The notes beneath the pieces are model-generated. The model was not told where the DNA came from, did not search any database, and was given only the letters and a program-made list of their open reading frames with translations. Positions 24,604-33,762 of a stretch of DNA of 64,000 bases are shown piece after piece. Origin of the DNA: Flavobacterium pectinovorum (GTDB taxonomy: Bacteria; Bacteroidota; Bacteroidia; Flavobacteriales; Flavobacteriaceae). Both the position numbers and the translations under genes were made by a program. The stretch covers positions 124,001-188,000 of the forward strand of contig NZ_JAFEVZ010000003.1 in the NCBI RefSeq assembly GCF_022802975.1, given 5' to 3'. How positions within the stretch are numbered: position 1 is the stretch's first letter; every line of letters begins with the position of its first letter.

Positions 24604-24632
24604 AAAAACCTCATTTTTCAATGAGGTTTTTC
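24604..24632 (-). terminator. terminator of the fabH-accB-accC unit
   Basis: AAAAACCTCATT / AATGAGGTTTTT stem with a 4-nt loop and a T-run on the minus strand, only 7 bp after the accC stop. Confidence 0.88.
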
Positions 24633-24639
24633 AGAACAT

Positions 24640-25986
24640 TTATTCAGGACTATTCATTTTGAAAGTGTCCATGAAAGCAGTTGTATAATCTCCTGCTATG
24701 TATTTTGGATCATCCATTAATTGTCTGTGGAAAGGTATTGTAGTTTTCACACCTTCAATTACAAATTCGTCAAGAGCTCTTCGCATTTTGCTGATAGCTT
24801 CTTCACGGGATTGCGCTGTTGTAATTAACTTTGCAATCATTGAATCGTAATTTGGCGGAATGCTATAACCAGAGTAAACGTGAGTATCTAAACGAACTCC
24901 GTGGCCTCCCGGCATATGAAGCGTAGTAATTTTTCCCGGTGACGGACGAAAATCATTATAAGGATCTTCAGCATTAATACGACATTCTATAGCATGTAAT
25001 TCAGGTAAATAATTTTTTCCTGAGATCGGTATTCCGGCAGCTACCATAATCTGTTCACGGATCAAATCATAATCAATTACCTGTTCAGTAATTGGGTGCT
25101 CTACCTGAATACGGGTATTCATTTCCATGAAGTAGAAATTCCTGTGTTTATCCACTAAAAATTCTACTGTTCCCGCTCCTTCATATTTAATAAATTCAGC
25201 CGCTTTTACCGCAGCTTCACCCATTTTAGCACGTAATTCATCTGTCATGAAAGGCGAAGGTGTTTCTTCAGTCAGTTTTTGGTGACGACGCTGAACTGAA
25301 CAATCTCTTTCAGAAAGGTGACAGGCTTTTCCGTAAGAATCTCCAACCACCTGAATTTCGATATGACGTGGTTCTTCAATAAGTTTCTCCATGTACATTC
25401 CGTCATTTCCAAAAGCAGCAGCAGCTTCCTGACGAGCGCTTTCCCACGCTTTTAAAAGCTCTTCTTCTTTCCAGATTGCACGCATTCCTTTTCCACCACC
25501 ACCGGCAGTAGCTTTCATCATAACCGGATAACCAATTTCTTTAGCTACTTTTAGTGCATGCTCATAAGATTCTAATAATCCGTCTGAACCTGGTACGCAA
25601 GGTACTCCTGCTGCTTTCATTGTAGCTTTTGCAGAAGCTTTATCTCCCATTCGGTCGATCATTTCCGGAGCTGCACCAATAAATTTGATTCCGTGCTCCT
25701 GGCAAATTTTAGAGAATTTAGCATTCTCAGAAAGAAATCCGTATCCCGGATGTATTGCATCTGCATTTGTAATTTCTGCAGCGGCAATAATATTTGACAT
25801 TTTTAAATACGATAAGTTACTTGGAGGAGGTCCAATACAAACCGCTTCATCAGCAAACTTAACGTGTAAGCTTTCTGCATCGGCTGTAGAGTAAACTGCT
25901 ACAGTTTTAATTCCCATTTCCTTGCATGTACGAATTACACGTAGTGCAATTTCTCCTCTATTCGCAATTAATATTTTTTTAAACAT
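24640..25986 (-). CDS. accC: acetyl-CoA carboxylase, biotin carboxylase subunit
   Basis: The 448-residue enzyme carboxylates biotin on AccB with ATP and bicarbonate, the first half of malonyl-CoA formation. Visible are the N-terminal [19 protein letters not shown], the ATP-grasp glycine loop [13 protein letters not shown], the [10 protein letters not shown] segment and the catalytic [13 protein letters not shown]. Length is standard. It is the last gene of fabH-accB-accC, 109 bp after accB; the gap holds a triple AAAATCTA tandem repeat. A terminator follows closely. Confidence 0.96.
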   Translation of the reverse strand: MFKKILIANRGEIALRVIRTCKEMGIKTVAVYSTADAESLHVKFADEAVCIGPPPSNLSYLKMSNIIAAAEITNADAIHPGYGFLSENAKFSKICQEHGIKFIGAAPEMIDRMGDKASAKATMKAAGVPCVPGSDGLLESYEHALKVAKEIGYPVMMKATAGGGGKGMRAIWKEEELLKAWESARQEAAAAFGNDGMYMEKLIEEPRHIEIQVVGDSYGKACHLSERDCSVQRRHQKLTEETPSPFMTDELRAKMGEAAVKAAEFIKYEGAGTVEFLVDKHRNFYFMEMNTRIQVEHPITEQVIDYDLIREQIMVAAGIPISGKNYLPELHAIECRINAEDPYNDFRPSPGKITTLHMPGGHGVRLDTHVYSGYSIPPNYDSMIAKLITTAQSREEAISKMRRALDEFVIEGVKTTIPFHRQLMDDPKYIAGDYTTAFMDTFKMNSPE

Positions 25987-26095
25987 CTTATTTTAATTAG
26001 ATAATTAGACAATTTGATAATTAGATAATTTTAGATGATTAACAAAATTTTCTTTCGAACCATTCTAAAATCTAAAATCTAAAATCTAAATTTAT

Positions 26096-26584
26096 TTATG
26101 ATGGATCAACTAAAAATAAAGGTTGGTCAAATTCTACAGGAGACATATCGTCAACAAGAATTTTTACAATTTTACCTGAAACTTCTGATTCGATTTCGTT
26201 GAATAATTTCATTGCTTCAATTACACAAAGAACATCACCTTTAGCTATTGTGCTTCCTACTTCAGTGAAAACCGGTTTATCTGGAGATGGTTTTCTGTAG
26301 AATGTTCCAATAATTGGAGATTTTATAGTAATGAATTTAGAATTTTCAACAGGAGCAGCTGCTTCACTATTTACATTTACAACTACCGGTGCAGTTTGCT
26401 GAGGAGCAACTGCTTGCGGCAATGCAGCCTGAGCTGGTAATTGCTGTACATAAGTAGCTTCAGTTACATTTGTTTCTAAAGTTGTTCTAATTGTGATTTT
26501 TACATCATCCATTTCTAACTTTACCTCTGCAACTCCCGAATTTGCTACAAATTTGATTAGGTTTTGAATTTCTTTTAAATCCAT
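26096..26584 (-). CDS. accB: acetyl-CoA carboxylase biotin carboxyl carrier protein
   Basis: The 162-residue protein has the BCCP layout: an N-terminal helical part, an Ala/Pro/Val linker (about 48-80) and the biotinyl domain (84-162) with the lysine to be biotinylated, Lys126, in VIEAMKLFNEI. It carries the carboxyl group from AccC to the carboxyltransferase. It is 23 bp after fabH and upstream of accC. Confidence 0.96.
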   Translation of the reverse strand: MDLKEIQNLIKFVANSGVAEVKLEMDDVKITIRTTLETNVTEATYVQQLPAQAALPQAVAPQQTAPVVVNVNSEAAAPVENSKFITIKSPIIGTFYRKPSPDKPVFTEVGSTIAKGDVLCVIEAMKLFNEIESEVSGKIVKILVDDMSPVEFDQPLFLVDPS

Positions 26585-26607
26585 AATGGTTTGTTTTTAG
26601 TTTTAAT

Positions 26608-27606
26608 TTATTTCTTATCGTAAGCCCATTTTAAGTAAATAGATCCCCAAGTGAATCCACCTCCGAAAGCGGCAAAAATAACATTGTCTCCTTTTTTGAA
26701 CTTGTGTTCAAAGTCGGCTAATACTAATGGCAAAGTTCCAGAAGTTGTATTACCATATCTTTCGATATTTACAAGCACTTTAGACTCATCTAAGTCTAAT
26801 CTGCCGGCAGTAGCATCAATAATACGTCTGTTTGCCTGATGTGGCACTAACCAGCTTACCTCTTCTTTTGTCAAATTATTTCTTTGCAAAATTAATTCGC
26901 TTGCATCAGCCATATTAGTAACAGCATATTTAAATACTGTTTTACCATCCTGCATAATATTATGCTGTCTGTTTTTAACGGTTTCCTCAGAAGCCGGAAT
27001 TAAGGAACCTCCTGCCGGAATTTTAAGAAAATCGCGTCCTACACCATCGCTTCGTAAATACTCATCCTGTAAACCTAAGCCTTCATAATTTGGCTCGAAC
27101 AAAACCGCTCCGGCTCCATCACCAAAAATAATACAGGTAGATCTGTCTGTATAATCTACAATTGATGACATTTTATCAGCACCAATTAATAATACTTTTT
27201 TATAACGTCCTGATTGCACATAAGCTGCTGCAGTAGACATCCCGTATAAAAAACTCGAACAGGCAGCTTGTAAGTCGTAAGCAAATGCATTAGTAGCTCC
27301 AATTTCTGTAGCAACATGCACACCCGTCGCAGCCACCATCATATCCGGTGTCGCTGTTGCCATTATCACCATATCAATTTCCAATGGATCAATATTGGCT
27401 TTTGCTATTAAATCCTGCGCTGCTTTTATGGCAAGATAGGAAGTTCCTTTATCAGCATCTTTAAGAATTCTTCTTTCTTTTATTCCGGTACGGGTAGTAA
27501 TCCATTCATCATTGGTATCGACCATTGTTTCTAGTACTTTGTTAGAAAGTACAAAGTCAGGAACGTATCCTCCAACAGCGGTAATTGCGGCTGTGATTGT
27601 ATTCAT
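26608..27606 (-). CDS. fabH: beta-ketoacyl-ACP synthase III
   Basis: The 332-residue enzyme starts fatty acid synthesis by condensing acetyl- or branched acyl-CoA with malonyl-ACP. The triad is clear: Cys116 in LQAACSSFLYG, His256 in VPHQANRRI and Asn286 in RYGNTTSGT. Bacteroidota FabH typically uses branched primers; that is family knowledge, not seen here. It opens the fabH-accB-accC unit, since a terminator separates it from rpmF, and a 17-bp palindrome lies 21 bp before its ATG. Confidence 0.96.
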   Translation of the reverse strand: MNTITAAITAVGGYVPDFVLSNKVLETMVDTNDEWITTRTGIKERRILKDADKGTSYLAIKAAQDLIAKANIDPLEIDMVIMATATPDMMVAATGVHVATEIGATNAFAYDLQAACSSFLYGMSTAAAYVQSGRYKKVLLIGADKMSSIVDYTDRSTCIIFGDGAGAVLFEPNYEGLGLQDEYLRSDGVGRDFLKIPAGGSLIPASEETVKNRQHNIMQDGKTVFKYAVTNMADASELILQRNNLTKEEVSWLVPHQANRRIIDATAGRLDLDESKVLVNIERYGNTTSGTLPLVLADFEHKFKKGDNVIFAAFGGGFTWGSIYLKWAYDKK

Positions 27607-27626
27607 TATATTCTATTATTTCCTCT

Positions 27627-27643
27627 CAAATACGGCGTATTTG
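27627..27643. promoter_or_regulatory. 17-bp palindrome upstream of fabH, candidate operator
   Basis: CAAATACGGCGTATTTG has perfect 8-bp arms around one G. It lies 21-37 bp before the fabH start, where a -7 region would be expected, and its arm ends resemble a -7 box (TATTTG). A dimeric repressor of fatty acid synthesis could bind it. No regulator gene is nearby, so this is inference from symmetry and place. Confidence 0.5.
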
Positions 27644-27728
27644 AAAAATTTTTAAAAGACTTGAAAATTACAAAAAAAAATCTAAACGTATTGTCGTAAA
27701 TTTCTTTAAAAAAGAAAGTTATAACAAA

Positions 27729-27756
27729 CAAAAAAAACTCTCACATAGTGAGAGTT
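27729..27756 (-). terminator. terminator between rpmF and fabH
   Basis: Minus-strand stem AACTCTCAC / GTGAGAGTT with a 3-nt loop and eight or more T. It ends the yceD-rpmF unit, 24 bp after the rpmF stop. Confidence 0.9.
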
Positions 27757-27779
27757 CTCATATCATTTACAAAAACGTA

Positions 27780-27974
27780 TTAAGCAACCGCTTCAGATTT
27801 ATCGATAACAACTTGCCCTCTGTAATACATTTTACCTTCATGCCAGTAAGCTCTGTGGTATAAATGTGCTTCTCCAGTAATTGGACATGTAGCGATTTGA
27901 GCTACAGTAGCTTTATAATGTGTTCTTCTCTTATCTCTTCTTGTTTTCGAGATTTTTCTCTTAGGATGTGCCAT
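27780..27974 (-). CDS. rpmF: 50S ribosomal protein L32
   Basis: The 64-residue basic protein begins [20 protein letters not shown], the hallmark of L32. It stands 9 bp after the yceD-like gene, an arrangement conserved over many bacteria. The usual zinc Cys pairs are reduced (one Cys, at CPITGE), so this looks like a zinc-independent form. It is followed by a terminator rather than plsX. Confidence 0.96.
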   Translation of the reverse strand: MAHPKRKISKTRRDKRRTHYKATVAQIATCPITGEAHLYHRAYWHEGKMYYRGQVVIDKSEAVA

Positions 27975-27983
27975 TTTACTATA

Positions 27984-28526
27984 TTATTTATCCGTTAATA
28001 GTTTTTTTAATTTGTCCCAACGCGGGTCAATATCTTCTTCTTGTTTACTCTCTTCTTTTTGTTCTTTAACTGTTAACTCATTTAGTTTTGCCAGGGCTTC
28101 CGTTTGCAAAGTTCCATCTTTTACACCGGGATGAATTCTTTTTTGCGGAATTGACAATGCAATCATTTCATAAATGTATTGCGCTACATCCAATTCAAAT
28201 TCACCATGAGGCAAGATTAACAATTCTTCATTGTCATTATTAAACTCATCTCCAAAACGAACAATAAGTTTCATCTTTCCTTTTATAGGCAAATCAAAAT
28301 CTTCACTGGTCAGATCACAAGGCACATTAACCGTTCCTTTATGTTTGAAATCCAACTCCAGCATATTGCTTTTCTTATCTAAAACTAAACTGACTTTGAT
28401 ATCCGAATTTTGAAACTCATCATAATCAAAGTCCTCAAAGAACTTCTTACTTATTTGATACTCAAAATGGTGTTTCCCTAGCTTTAATCCCACGAAAGGA
28501 ATTAAAAATTCTTTTGTTTTGCTCAT
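27984..28526 (-). CDS. YceD/DUF177 family protein
   Basis: The 180-residue protein has the DUF177 pattern: a beta-rich N-terminal half, PCDLTSEDFDLPIKGK in the middle, YIYEMIALSIPQKRIHPG, and a C-terminal DPRWDKLKKLL. DUF177 proteins sit before rpmF across bacteria and have been linked to 23S rRNA maturation. Here one of the usual Cys positions remains and the others are lost. It is first in the yceD-rpmF unit with a consensus -7 box upstream. Confidence 0.9.
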   Translation of the reverse strand: MSKTKEFLIPFVGLKLGKHHFEYQISKKFFEDFDYDEFQNSDIKVSLVLDKKSNMLELDFKHKGTVNVPCDLTSEDFDLPIKGKMKLIVRFGDEFNNDNEELLILPHGEFELDVAQYIYEMIALSIPQKRIHPGVKDGTLQTEALAKLNELTVKEQKEESKQEEDIDPRWDKLKKLLTDK

Positions 28527-28581
28527 TTCAACATCAATTTGTACAATTAGGCTCTAAAACTCAGATACCTGAATTGGGGTG

Positions 28582-28589
28582 CAAAGATA
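28582..28589 (-). promoter_or_regulatory. -7 box TATCTTTG of yceD-rpmF
   Basis: CAAAGATA on the plus strand reads TATCTTTG on the minus strand, an exact consensus match 55 bp before the yceD-like ATG. Confidence 0.6.
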
Positions 28590-28632
28590 TAAAATTATTA
28601 TAAAACTAATAATCTTATTCACCTTTTTTTGT

Positions 28633-29682
28633 TTATAACTGTTTTTCTTTTATTTTAAGAGGTTTTGCGCTAATCTCTTCATATTGATTACGCGAACGAA
28701 AAATATCAATTGCAAGATAAACAGCTTCCTTAAACGAATTATAATCCGCCATATCTTTACCGGCAATATCATAAGCAGTACCGTGATCCGGCGAGGTTCT
28801 GATTCTGTTTAGGCCCGCTGAATAATTTACTCCTTTTCCGAATGACAATGTTTTAAAAGGAATCAATCCCTGATCGTGATAGGTCGCCACAACGGCATCA
28901 TATTTTTCATACTGACCACTACCAAAAAAGCCATCTGCCGGAAATGGCCCAAAAACCATAGTACCCTTTTCGAATATTTTCTTTAAAGCAGGTTTTAACA
29001 CCAAATCATCTTCTTTTCCTATAACACCTCCATCACCTGCGTGCGGATTTAAACTTAACACAGCAATTTTAGGCTTTACAATACTAAAATCCTGAATTAG
29101 TGACTTTCTGATGGCTTCAATTTTTCTCGTAATTAGCTCTTCTGTTAAATGAGAAGAAACTTCATTTAAAGGAACATGGTCTGTCAGCAAACCTACTCTT
29201 AAATCATCATGAACCATCATCATTAAGGCATTACCTTCCAACTCCTGATCCAGATAATCTGTATGTCCCGGAAATTTAAAATCTTCTGATTGGATATTGT
29301 ATTTATTTATTGGAGCTGTAACCAAAACATCAATATCCCCGTCTTTTAAAGCTTTTGTAGCAGCCACAAACGATTTTATAGCGTACTCCCCTATTTTTTC
29401 ATCGTTTGTCCCTAAATTTATATCAACACTTTCTCTCCAAAGATTAAAAACATTCAGTTTACCAGGCACAACCTGATCTAACTTATCAACTCCATGAAAC
29501 TGAACTGTAGAAGTAAAGCTTTTTTTAACGAAAGAAAGTATTTTGGCATTGGCAAAAATAACCGGCGTACACAGTTCCAACATTCGAGAATCTTCGAATG
29601 TTTTTAATATAACTTCGCTTCCAATACCGTTTAAATCTCCAATCGAAATCCCAACAATTATATTTTCTGCTTTTTTATTCAT
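28633..29682 (-). CDS. pdxA: 4-hydroxythreonine-4-phosphate dehydrogenase
   Basis: I start at the ATG at 29682 (MNKKAENIIVGISIGDLNGIG), 349 residues; a TTG nine bases upstream is possible but the GGAG just before the ATG argues against it. PdxA oxidises 4-phosphohydroxythreonine in pyridoxal phosphate synthesis. Visible motifs are GDLNGIGSEV, the metal-binding PGHTDYL, and TYHDQGLIPFK with GVNYSAGLNRIRTSPDHGTA. It is divergent from ribE. No pdxJ is adjacent in the window. Confidence 0.94.
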   Translation of the reverse strand: MNKKAENIIVGISIGDLNGIGSEVILKTFEDSRMLELCTPVIFANAKILSFVKKSFTSTVQFHGVDKLDQVVPGKLNVFNLWRESVDINLGTNDEKIGEYAIKSFVAATKALKDGDIDVLVTAPINKYNIQSEDFKFPGHTDYLDQELEGNALMMMVHDDLRVGLLTDHVPLNEVSSHLTEELITRKIEAIRKSLIQDFSIVKPKIAVLSLNPHAGDGGVIGKEDDLVLKPALKKIFEKGTMVFGPFPADGFFGSGQYEKYDAVVATYHDQGLIPFKTLSFGKGVNYSAGLNRIRTSPDHGTAYDIAGKDMADYNSFKEAVYLAIDIFRSRNQYEEISAKPLKIKEKQL

Positions 29683-29702
29683 GAGCTCCAATTATTTATT
29701 AC

Positions 29703-29723
29703 TAATTTTGATGTGCAAATTTA
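29703..29723. promoter_or_regulatory. divergent -7 boxes of ribE and pdxA
   Basis: TAATTTTG (29703-29710, plus) would serve ribE, whose ATG is at 29740. CAAATTTA (29716-29723; TAAATTTG on minus) would serve pdxA, starting at 29682. Both match TANNTTTG. Only six bases separate the octamers, so the two polymerases would exclude each other. No clear -33 is seen for either. Confidence 0.45.
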
Positions 29724-29739
29724 GTAAATAAAACCAACA

Positions 29740-30330
29740 ATGTTCACAGGAATTATAGAAACCTTAGGAAGGATTCACGAAATACAAAAAGACCAAAATA
29801 ATCTTCACATTACGGTCGATTCATCTATCACAAACGAATTAAAAATCGACCAAAGCGTATCCCATAATGGAATCTGCCTTACGGTTGTTGCTATAAATGA
29901 CACTTTTTACACCGTAACAGCAATTGAGGAAACCATTTTAAAAACCAATATTGGAGACTGGAAAACCGGCGATATCGTTAATTTGGAAAGAGGAATGAAA
30001 CTTGGCGACCGCCTTGACGGGCATATTGTACAAGGTCATGTAGACCAAACAGGAACCTGTATAAAAATAGAAGAAGCAAACGGAAGCTGGAATTACACTT
30101 TTGAATACGACAAAAATTTAAACAATATTACCATCGAAAAAGGCTCAATAACCGTAAATGGAGTTAGTTTAACAGTAGTAAATTCTAAAACAAACGAATT
30201 TAGTGTCTCTATAATACCTTATACTTTCGAGAACACGAATTTCAAAAATTTCGAAGTTGGAACTAAGATAAACTTAGAATTTGATGTAGTAGGAAAATAC
30301 ATTTCCAGACTCTACCCCATCAACAAATAA
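29740..30330 (+). CDS. ribE: riboflavin synthase (alpha subunit)
   Basis: The 196-residue protein starts MFTGIIETLG and has two lumazine-binding repeats: the first with SVSHNGICLTVV and TNIGDWKTGD, the second with GHIVQGHVDQTG and ITVNGVSLTVV. It converts two 6,7-dimethyl-8-ribityllumazines to riboflavin. The length is standard. No other riboflavin gene or FMN riboswitch is seen next to it. Confidence 0.95.
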   Translation: MFTGIIETLGRIHEIQKDQNNLHITVDSSITNELKIDQSVSHNGICLTVVAINDTFYTVTAIEETILKTNIGDWKTGDIVNLERGMKLGDRLDGHIVQGHVDQTGTCIKIEEANGSWNYTFEYDKNLNNITIEKGSITVNGVSLTVVNSKTNEFSVSIIPYTFENTNFKNFEVGTKINLEFDVVGKYISRLYPINK

Positions 30331-30348
30331 AAACAAAAACCTTCAAAT

Positions 30349-30386
30349 AAAACAAAAGCTTCAGTTTATACTGAAGCTTTTGTTTT
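30349..30386. terminator. bidirectional terminator, overlaps end of the convergent small gene
   Basis: A perfect 16-bp stem (AAAACAAAAGCTTCAG / CTGAAGCTTTTGTTTT, loop TTTATA) lies between ribE and the minus-strand gene ending at 30366. The right arm covers that gene's last codons, so the same bases code and terminate. Confidence 0.88.
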
Positions 30387-30611
30387 TAGTTTATGATTAT
30401 ATATTACATATATCCCTAATAAAATCGCAGCCAATATCAGAACCAGCAAACCAGCACCATCAATTGGCGCAGGAGGATTTGGTGGGCCAGCCATCACCAC
30501 AGCACCTTTAGCCGTAGTAGCTGGTGGATCTGGTGGAGTTTCGGTCGCAAAAACGCTTAACACACCAAATAATACAAAAAAAACAGTCGCAATTTTATTT
30601 ATTATTTTCAT
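30366..30611 (-). CDS. small exported membrane protein with proline-rich segment
   Basis: The 81 residues comprise a signal peptide or first helix (MKIINKIATVFFVLFGVLSVFA), a Pro-rich segment (PPDPPATT ... GPPNPPAPIDG) and a second helix (GLLVLILAAILLGIYVIY) with a short basic tail. I recall similar small proteins with GPPxPPxxPID in Flavobacterium but know no function. It would sit in the inner membrane with the proline segment in the periplasm. A -7 box (30701-30708) lies upstream. Confidence 0.75.
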   Translation of the reverse strand: MKIINKIATVFFVLFGVLSVFATETPPDPPATTAKGAVVMAGPPNPPAPIDGAGLLVLILAAILLGIYVIYNHKLKTKASV

Positions 30612-30700
30612 AAAAAACGAAATAATTTGAATCTTAACTTACCTTAAATTTGATTTAGAGATTTTAACGAAAGCGTGGTTCTTTCACAAAAAATCTGAAG

Positions 30701-30708
30701 CAAATATA
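30701..30708 (-). promoter_or_regulatory. -7 box TATATTTG of the proline-rich gene
   Basis: CAAATATA on the plus strand gives TATATTTG on minus, 89 bp before the ATG at 30611. The leader would be long. Confidence 0.4.
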
Positions 30709-30740
30709 TTGCTTTTTATTTTAAAATAACTATGACATAA

Positions 30741-30773
30741 AAAAAGCTTCATAAAAAAATTATGAAGCTTTTT
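30741..30773 (-). terminator. terminator of the CAT-anticodon tRNA
   Basis: AAAAAGCTTCATA / TATGAAGCTTTTT, a 13-bp perfect stem with a 7-nt loop, five bases after the tRNA 3' end. Confidence 0.85.
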
Positions 30774-30778
30774 CTTTG

Positions 30779-30852
30779 TGGTCCCACCTGGGCTCGAACC
30801 AGGGACCACCTGATTATGAGTCAGGTGCTCTAACCAGCTGAGCTATAGGACC
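30779..30852 (-). tRNA. tRNA with CAT anticodon (elongator Met or Ile2)
   Basis: The 74-nt minus-strand cloverleaf has acceptor GGTCCTA/TGGGACC, D stem GCTC/GAGC, anticodon stem CCTGA/TCAGG around CTCATAA (anticodon CAT), and T arm CCTGG-TTCGAGC-CCAGG, discriminator A. CAT can be elongator methionine or, after lysidine modification, isoleucine AUA; the initiator is excluded because 1-72 is a normal G-C pair. I cannot decide between Met and Ile2 here. Confidence 0.9.
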
Positions 30853-30988
30853 GGTTAAGAGTTTGCAATATTACTACTATTTTTTATTCGTTCCAAATAT
30901 TTTGCACTATCATTTATACTTAAATTAAATATTAACAATTATTAATCAAAATCAAATTGATTATCAAGGAATTATTACAACATTAAAA

Positions 30989-31393
30989 TTACCTTATTTC
31001 CTGACAAAGCTCAACCAAAACACTATTTGTGTTTTTAGGATGCAAAAAAACAACTAATTTATTATCCGCTCCTTTCTTAGGAATATCATTTATTAACACA
31101 AAACCTTCTTTTTTTAATCGTTCAATTTCTGCAAAAATATCATCGACATCAAAAGCAATGTGATGAATCCCTTCACCTTTTTTCTCCAGAAACTTTGCAA
31201 TTGGACTTTCGGGATTCGTTGCCATTAAAAGCTCAATTTTATTTGTTCCGGTTTGAAAAAAAGAAGTCATGACACTTTCTGTTTCTACTATTTCTGTTTT
31301 GTAGGACGGAACGCCCAATAATTTTTCAAACAAAATATTAGCATCATCCATATTCTTAACTGCAATTCCTATATGTTCAATTTTATTTATCAT
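30989..31393 (-). CDS. mce: methylmalonyl-CoA epimerase
   Basis: I use the ATG at 31393 (MINKIEHIGIAV), 134 residues; an earlier in-frame ATG would overlap the upstream gene and adds nothing family-like. The protein is a VOC-fold enzyme with metal ligands in IEHIGIAV, GEGIHHIAFDV and VLVELCQ, the usual epimerase set. It interconverts (R)- and (S)-methylmalonyl-CoA, linking propionate metabolism to succinyl-CoA. It starts 11 bp after the large lipoprotein gene, so it is probably co-transcribed. No mutase gene is in the window. Confidence 0.9.
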   Translation of the reverse strand: MINKIEHIGIAVKNMDDANILFEKLLGVPSYKTEIVETESVMTSFFQTGTNKIELLMATNPESPIAKFLEKKGEGIHHIAFDVDDIFAEIERLKKEGFVLINDIPKKGADNKLVVFLHPKNTNSVLVELCQEIR

Positions 31394-31404
31394 AACATTA
31401 TAGT

Positions 31405-33762
31405 TTATTGATTGACGAAAGTATTGAAATAACCACATTCTGCAATTACATCCTGATAGTATCTGGTGTCTGAATAATCCTTTTGCAGTGTTTTAAATCC
31501 GTTCCAGGCAATAAAATTAATTTTGTCATCCTGGATTTCCCAATAACTGTTTACATTATTATATTTATTGTTATAGTATTGATTACGCTCGCATTTTGAC
31601 ATTAAATATATACATTTTGCTTTTTGCTCTTTGGTTGTCGCCGCTTCAAATGCTTTTTGATAGTACATTTTTGACAAGTCACAATTGGTTATCATTTTTT
31701 TCATCGAATCTCTAAACGAATACGGACTTGATCCGTAACCTACAATCGTAATTTCATAAAAAGTTCGTCCGTTTCCAAAATGTGTAATGTTGTAAAATGC
31801 ATTTCCAAGCAATAAACTATTCGTATAAACATCCTCTTTTTGAGCCAGCTTCTCCTGCATTGTTTTTATCGTATTCAAGAAATCAAGATAACTGTATTTC
31901 TTTTTTTGATAAGCCACATGATCGCAGTCATGACAATCTTTAATATTTCCGTTAAACGGATTTCCTAAAAAATTCTGATACTGAACCGAGTCAGCCTGCT
32001 GCATATACCCAATTGCTTCTGAAATTTTATTTTTAAAAGTTGCCTGAACTGCCTGAAAATTATTAATATCTTTTAGCTTCAAACTATAAATTCCTGCCCC
32101 AATTTTTTCAATTTCGGTTTTATTGGGTCTGGATAAAAATATTTTTATATCCATCAGGTTTTTTTCATTATCATAAAAAGCATTTCCGTCGTTCCAATAG
32201 CTGTAACGCGATTCCCCGAATATTTCTGCCATAACCGGATCTGCTTTTGCTTTATAAAGTGCCGACAAATAACTCTTACTCCATGAAACTGCATTTTGAT
32301 AACGAAACTCCTGTCCTTTATAAGTCTTTGGAAGTTCATTATAAAGCCAATTCAAATCTGCCAGAATCGTTTTTTCGTTTTTATCCGTCAGTTGATCTAT
32401 TTTATTCAGATTATTAACAAAACGCAGCAAGCGTAACTGCATTGCTGCCAATTCTGTTTTCGGAAGCGTTTTTACAGCCTTGTCAAAGCTTTTATCAGCA
32501 TTTACATAATCTCCTTTTAAAGTCTGAAGATAACCCAAAGACAAATCCCATAAATAAGGTCTTTCTGTATTACCTGCTGCTGCAATTTTTTCGACTAAAG
32601 CATAAGCTGTTTTATCAATTTTAGGCTGATTTTCTGTTTTATTTTCTGCGACCGTCTGATTTTTCATTGGCACATTTTCTCCAGCATTCTGCTGAAAAGA
32701 ATTATTGATTGCCTGCTCCTGTTTATTTACCAGTCTTGTCGCCAGATAATTCAGATGTTCACTTTTAGCATCTAATTCATAAATCTTTTCAATCGCTTCT
32801 TTTTCGTCTTTATAATAACCGTGAATTGCCCAAAGAGCAGCTTTTTCTTTATTATTTTTTGCCATTGCCAATGATTTATTCCAGTCTGCATCATTTTTTG
32901 GATGAAAACTGTAAGCCGTTACGATTCGAAGTTCCGGACATTTATCAAAAACCTGAGCATATAGATAATTTGAAACTGCATATTTTTTCTGCTTGTAATT
33001 GATTCCCGCCACATACGAAAGAGCTCGGTAATAGAGTATATTTTTAGGTACCGAATTTTCTGTTTTGTTAAAAAACTCAATCGCCTTTTTCTTGTCATTG
33101 CTATAAAAACGGGCTTTCATGGTCAGAAACCAATATCTGTTTTTCAAAAATGAATCTGAAGTCGTGTTATAAACATTTTCGATAGACTGAATCATTTTCT
33201 GATCGTTAAAAGTCCTGGCTACGACAGGATCATAACTCCAATAATCTTCACCAATAGATACGGTTTCTATTTTTTGTGCCAAATACAAAAACTCAATAAA
33301 GCTTTTCACCTTATCATCTTTAAGACTCATTTTTTTAGCCCACTTTACAGAAGCCGCATTGTCTTTTTTGTTTTTATAATACACATGAAGCTGTGCAACT
33401 TCTTCTTTATTTTTTATTGTATTTTTTTGATCCGAATAATAACGTGGTTTATCATCCCCAATTAAAAAATAATTCACGGTTGCAACATCTGCTTTCCCTT
33501 TAAGATAAGTTGCCCAATCTGATTTTATGTTTTCATTGAAACGGGAATTATGCTCGGTGTCAAAACCAATTGCATAAAAGACATCTCCGGCTAAAAAAAG
33601 CGGCGAATAGGATTTGTCTGCAAAAGTTTCGGGTGTAAAATTCGAATTGTAACCAAAATAATCCCAGTCGTCTCCGCCTCCACAAGCATAAATTACTCCA
33701 TATATAAGAAGCAAAGAAGTGCTAGAAGCAAGAAATAACTTGCTTAAAAATATTCTTTTCAT
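31405..33762 (-). CDS. large hypothetical lipoprotein with helical, TPR-like repeats
   Basis: The 785-residue protein begins with a hydrophobic helix ending in a lipobox-like VIYAC (Cys27) followed by GGGDDWDYFGYNSNF. Most of the rest is alpha-helical with repeat-like spacing of Tyr/Ala (for example RYWFLTMKARFYSNDKKKAI, YLATRLVNK, GYLQTLKGDYVNADKSFDKA), which suggests TPR-like repeats. Near residue 630 there is a DCHDCD pair of Cys. The family is unknown to me. It overlaps the preceding lipoprotein gene by 41 bp, a sign of a fixed pair, and precedes mce by 11 bp. Confidence 0.75.
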   Translation of the reverse strand: MKRIFLSKLFLASSTSLLLIYGVIYACGGGDDWDYFGYNSNFTPETFADKSYSPLFLAGDVFYAIGFDTEHNSRFNENIKSDWATYLKGKADVATVNYFLIGDDKPRYYSDQKNTIKNKEEVAQLHVYYKNKKDNAASVKWAKKMSLKDDKVKSFIEFLYLAQKIETVSIGEDYWSYDPVVARTFNDQKMIQSIENVYNTTSDSFLKNRYWFLTMKARFYSNDKKKAIEFFNKTENSVPKNILYYRALSYVAGINYKQKKYAVSNYLYAQVFDKCPELRIVTAYSFHPKNDADWNKSLAMAKNNKEKAALWAIHGYYKDEKEAIEKIYELDAKSEHLNYLATRLVNKQEQAINNSFQQNAGENVPMKNQTVAENKTENQPKIDKTAYALVEKIAAAGNTERPYLWDLSLGYLQTLKGDYVNADKSFDKAVKTLPKTELAAMQLRLLRFVNNLNKIDQLTDKNEKTILADLNWLYNELPKTYKGQEFRYQNAVSWSKSYLSALYKAKADPVMAEIFGESRYSYWNDGNAFYDNEKNLMDIKIFLSRPNKTEIEKIGAGIYSLKLKDINNFQAVQATFKNKISEAIGYMQQADSVQYQNFLGNPFNGNIKDCHDCDHVAYQKKKYSYLDFLNTIKTMQEKLAQKEDVYTNSLLLGNAFYNITHFGNGRTFYEITIVGYGSSPYSFRDSMKKMITNCDLSKMYYQKAFEAATTKEQKAKCIYLMSKCERNQYYNNKYNNVNSYWEIQDDKINFIAWNGFKTLQKDYSDTRYYQDVIAECGYFNTFVNQ

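Noticed and set aside
24368..24688. 106-residue frame between ompA and accC
   Set aside because: It runs through a palindromic repeat, the accC terminator and the accC end; composition is Lys/Arg/Ile-rich noise.
29683..29739. FMN or other riboswitch before ribE
   Set aside because: The leader is under 60 bp, too short for the known aptamer.
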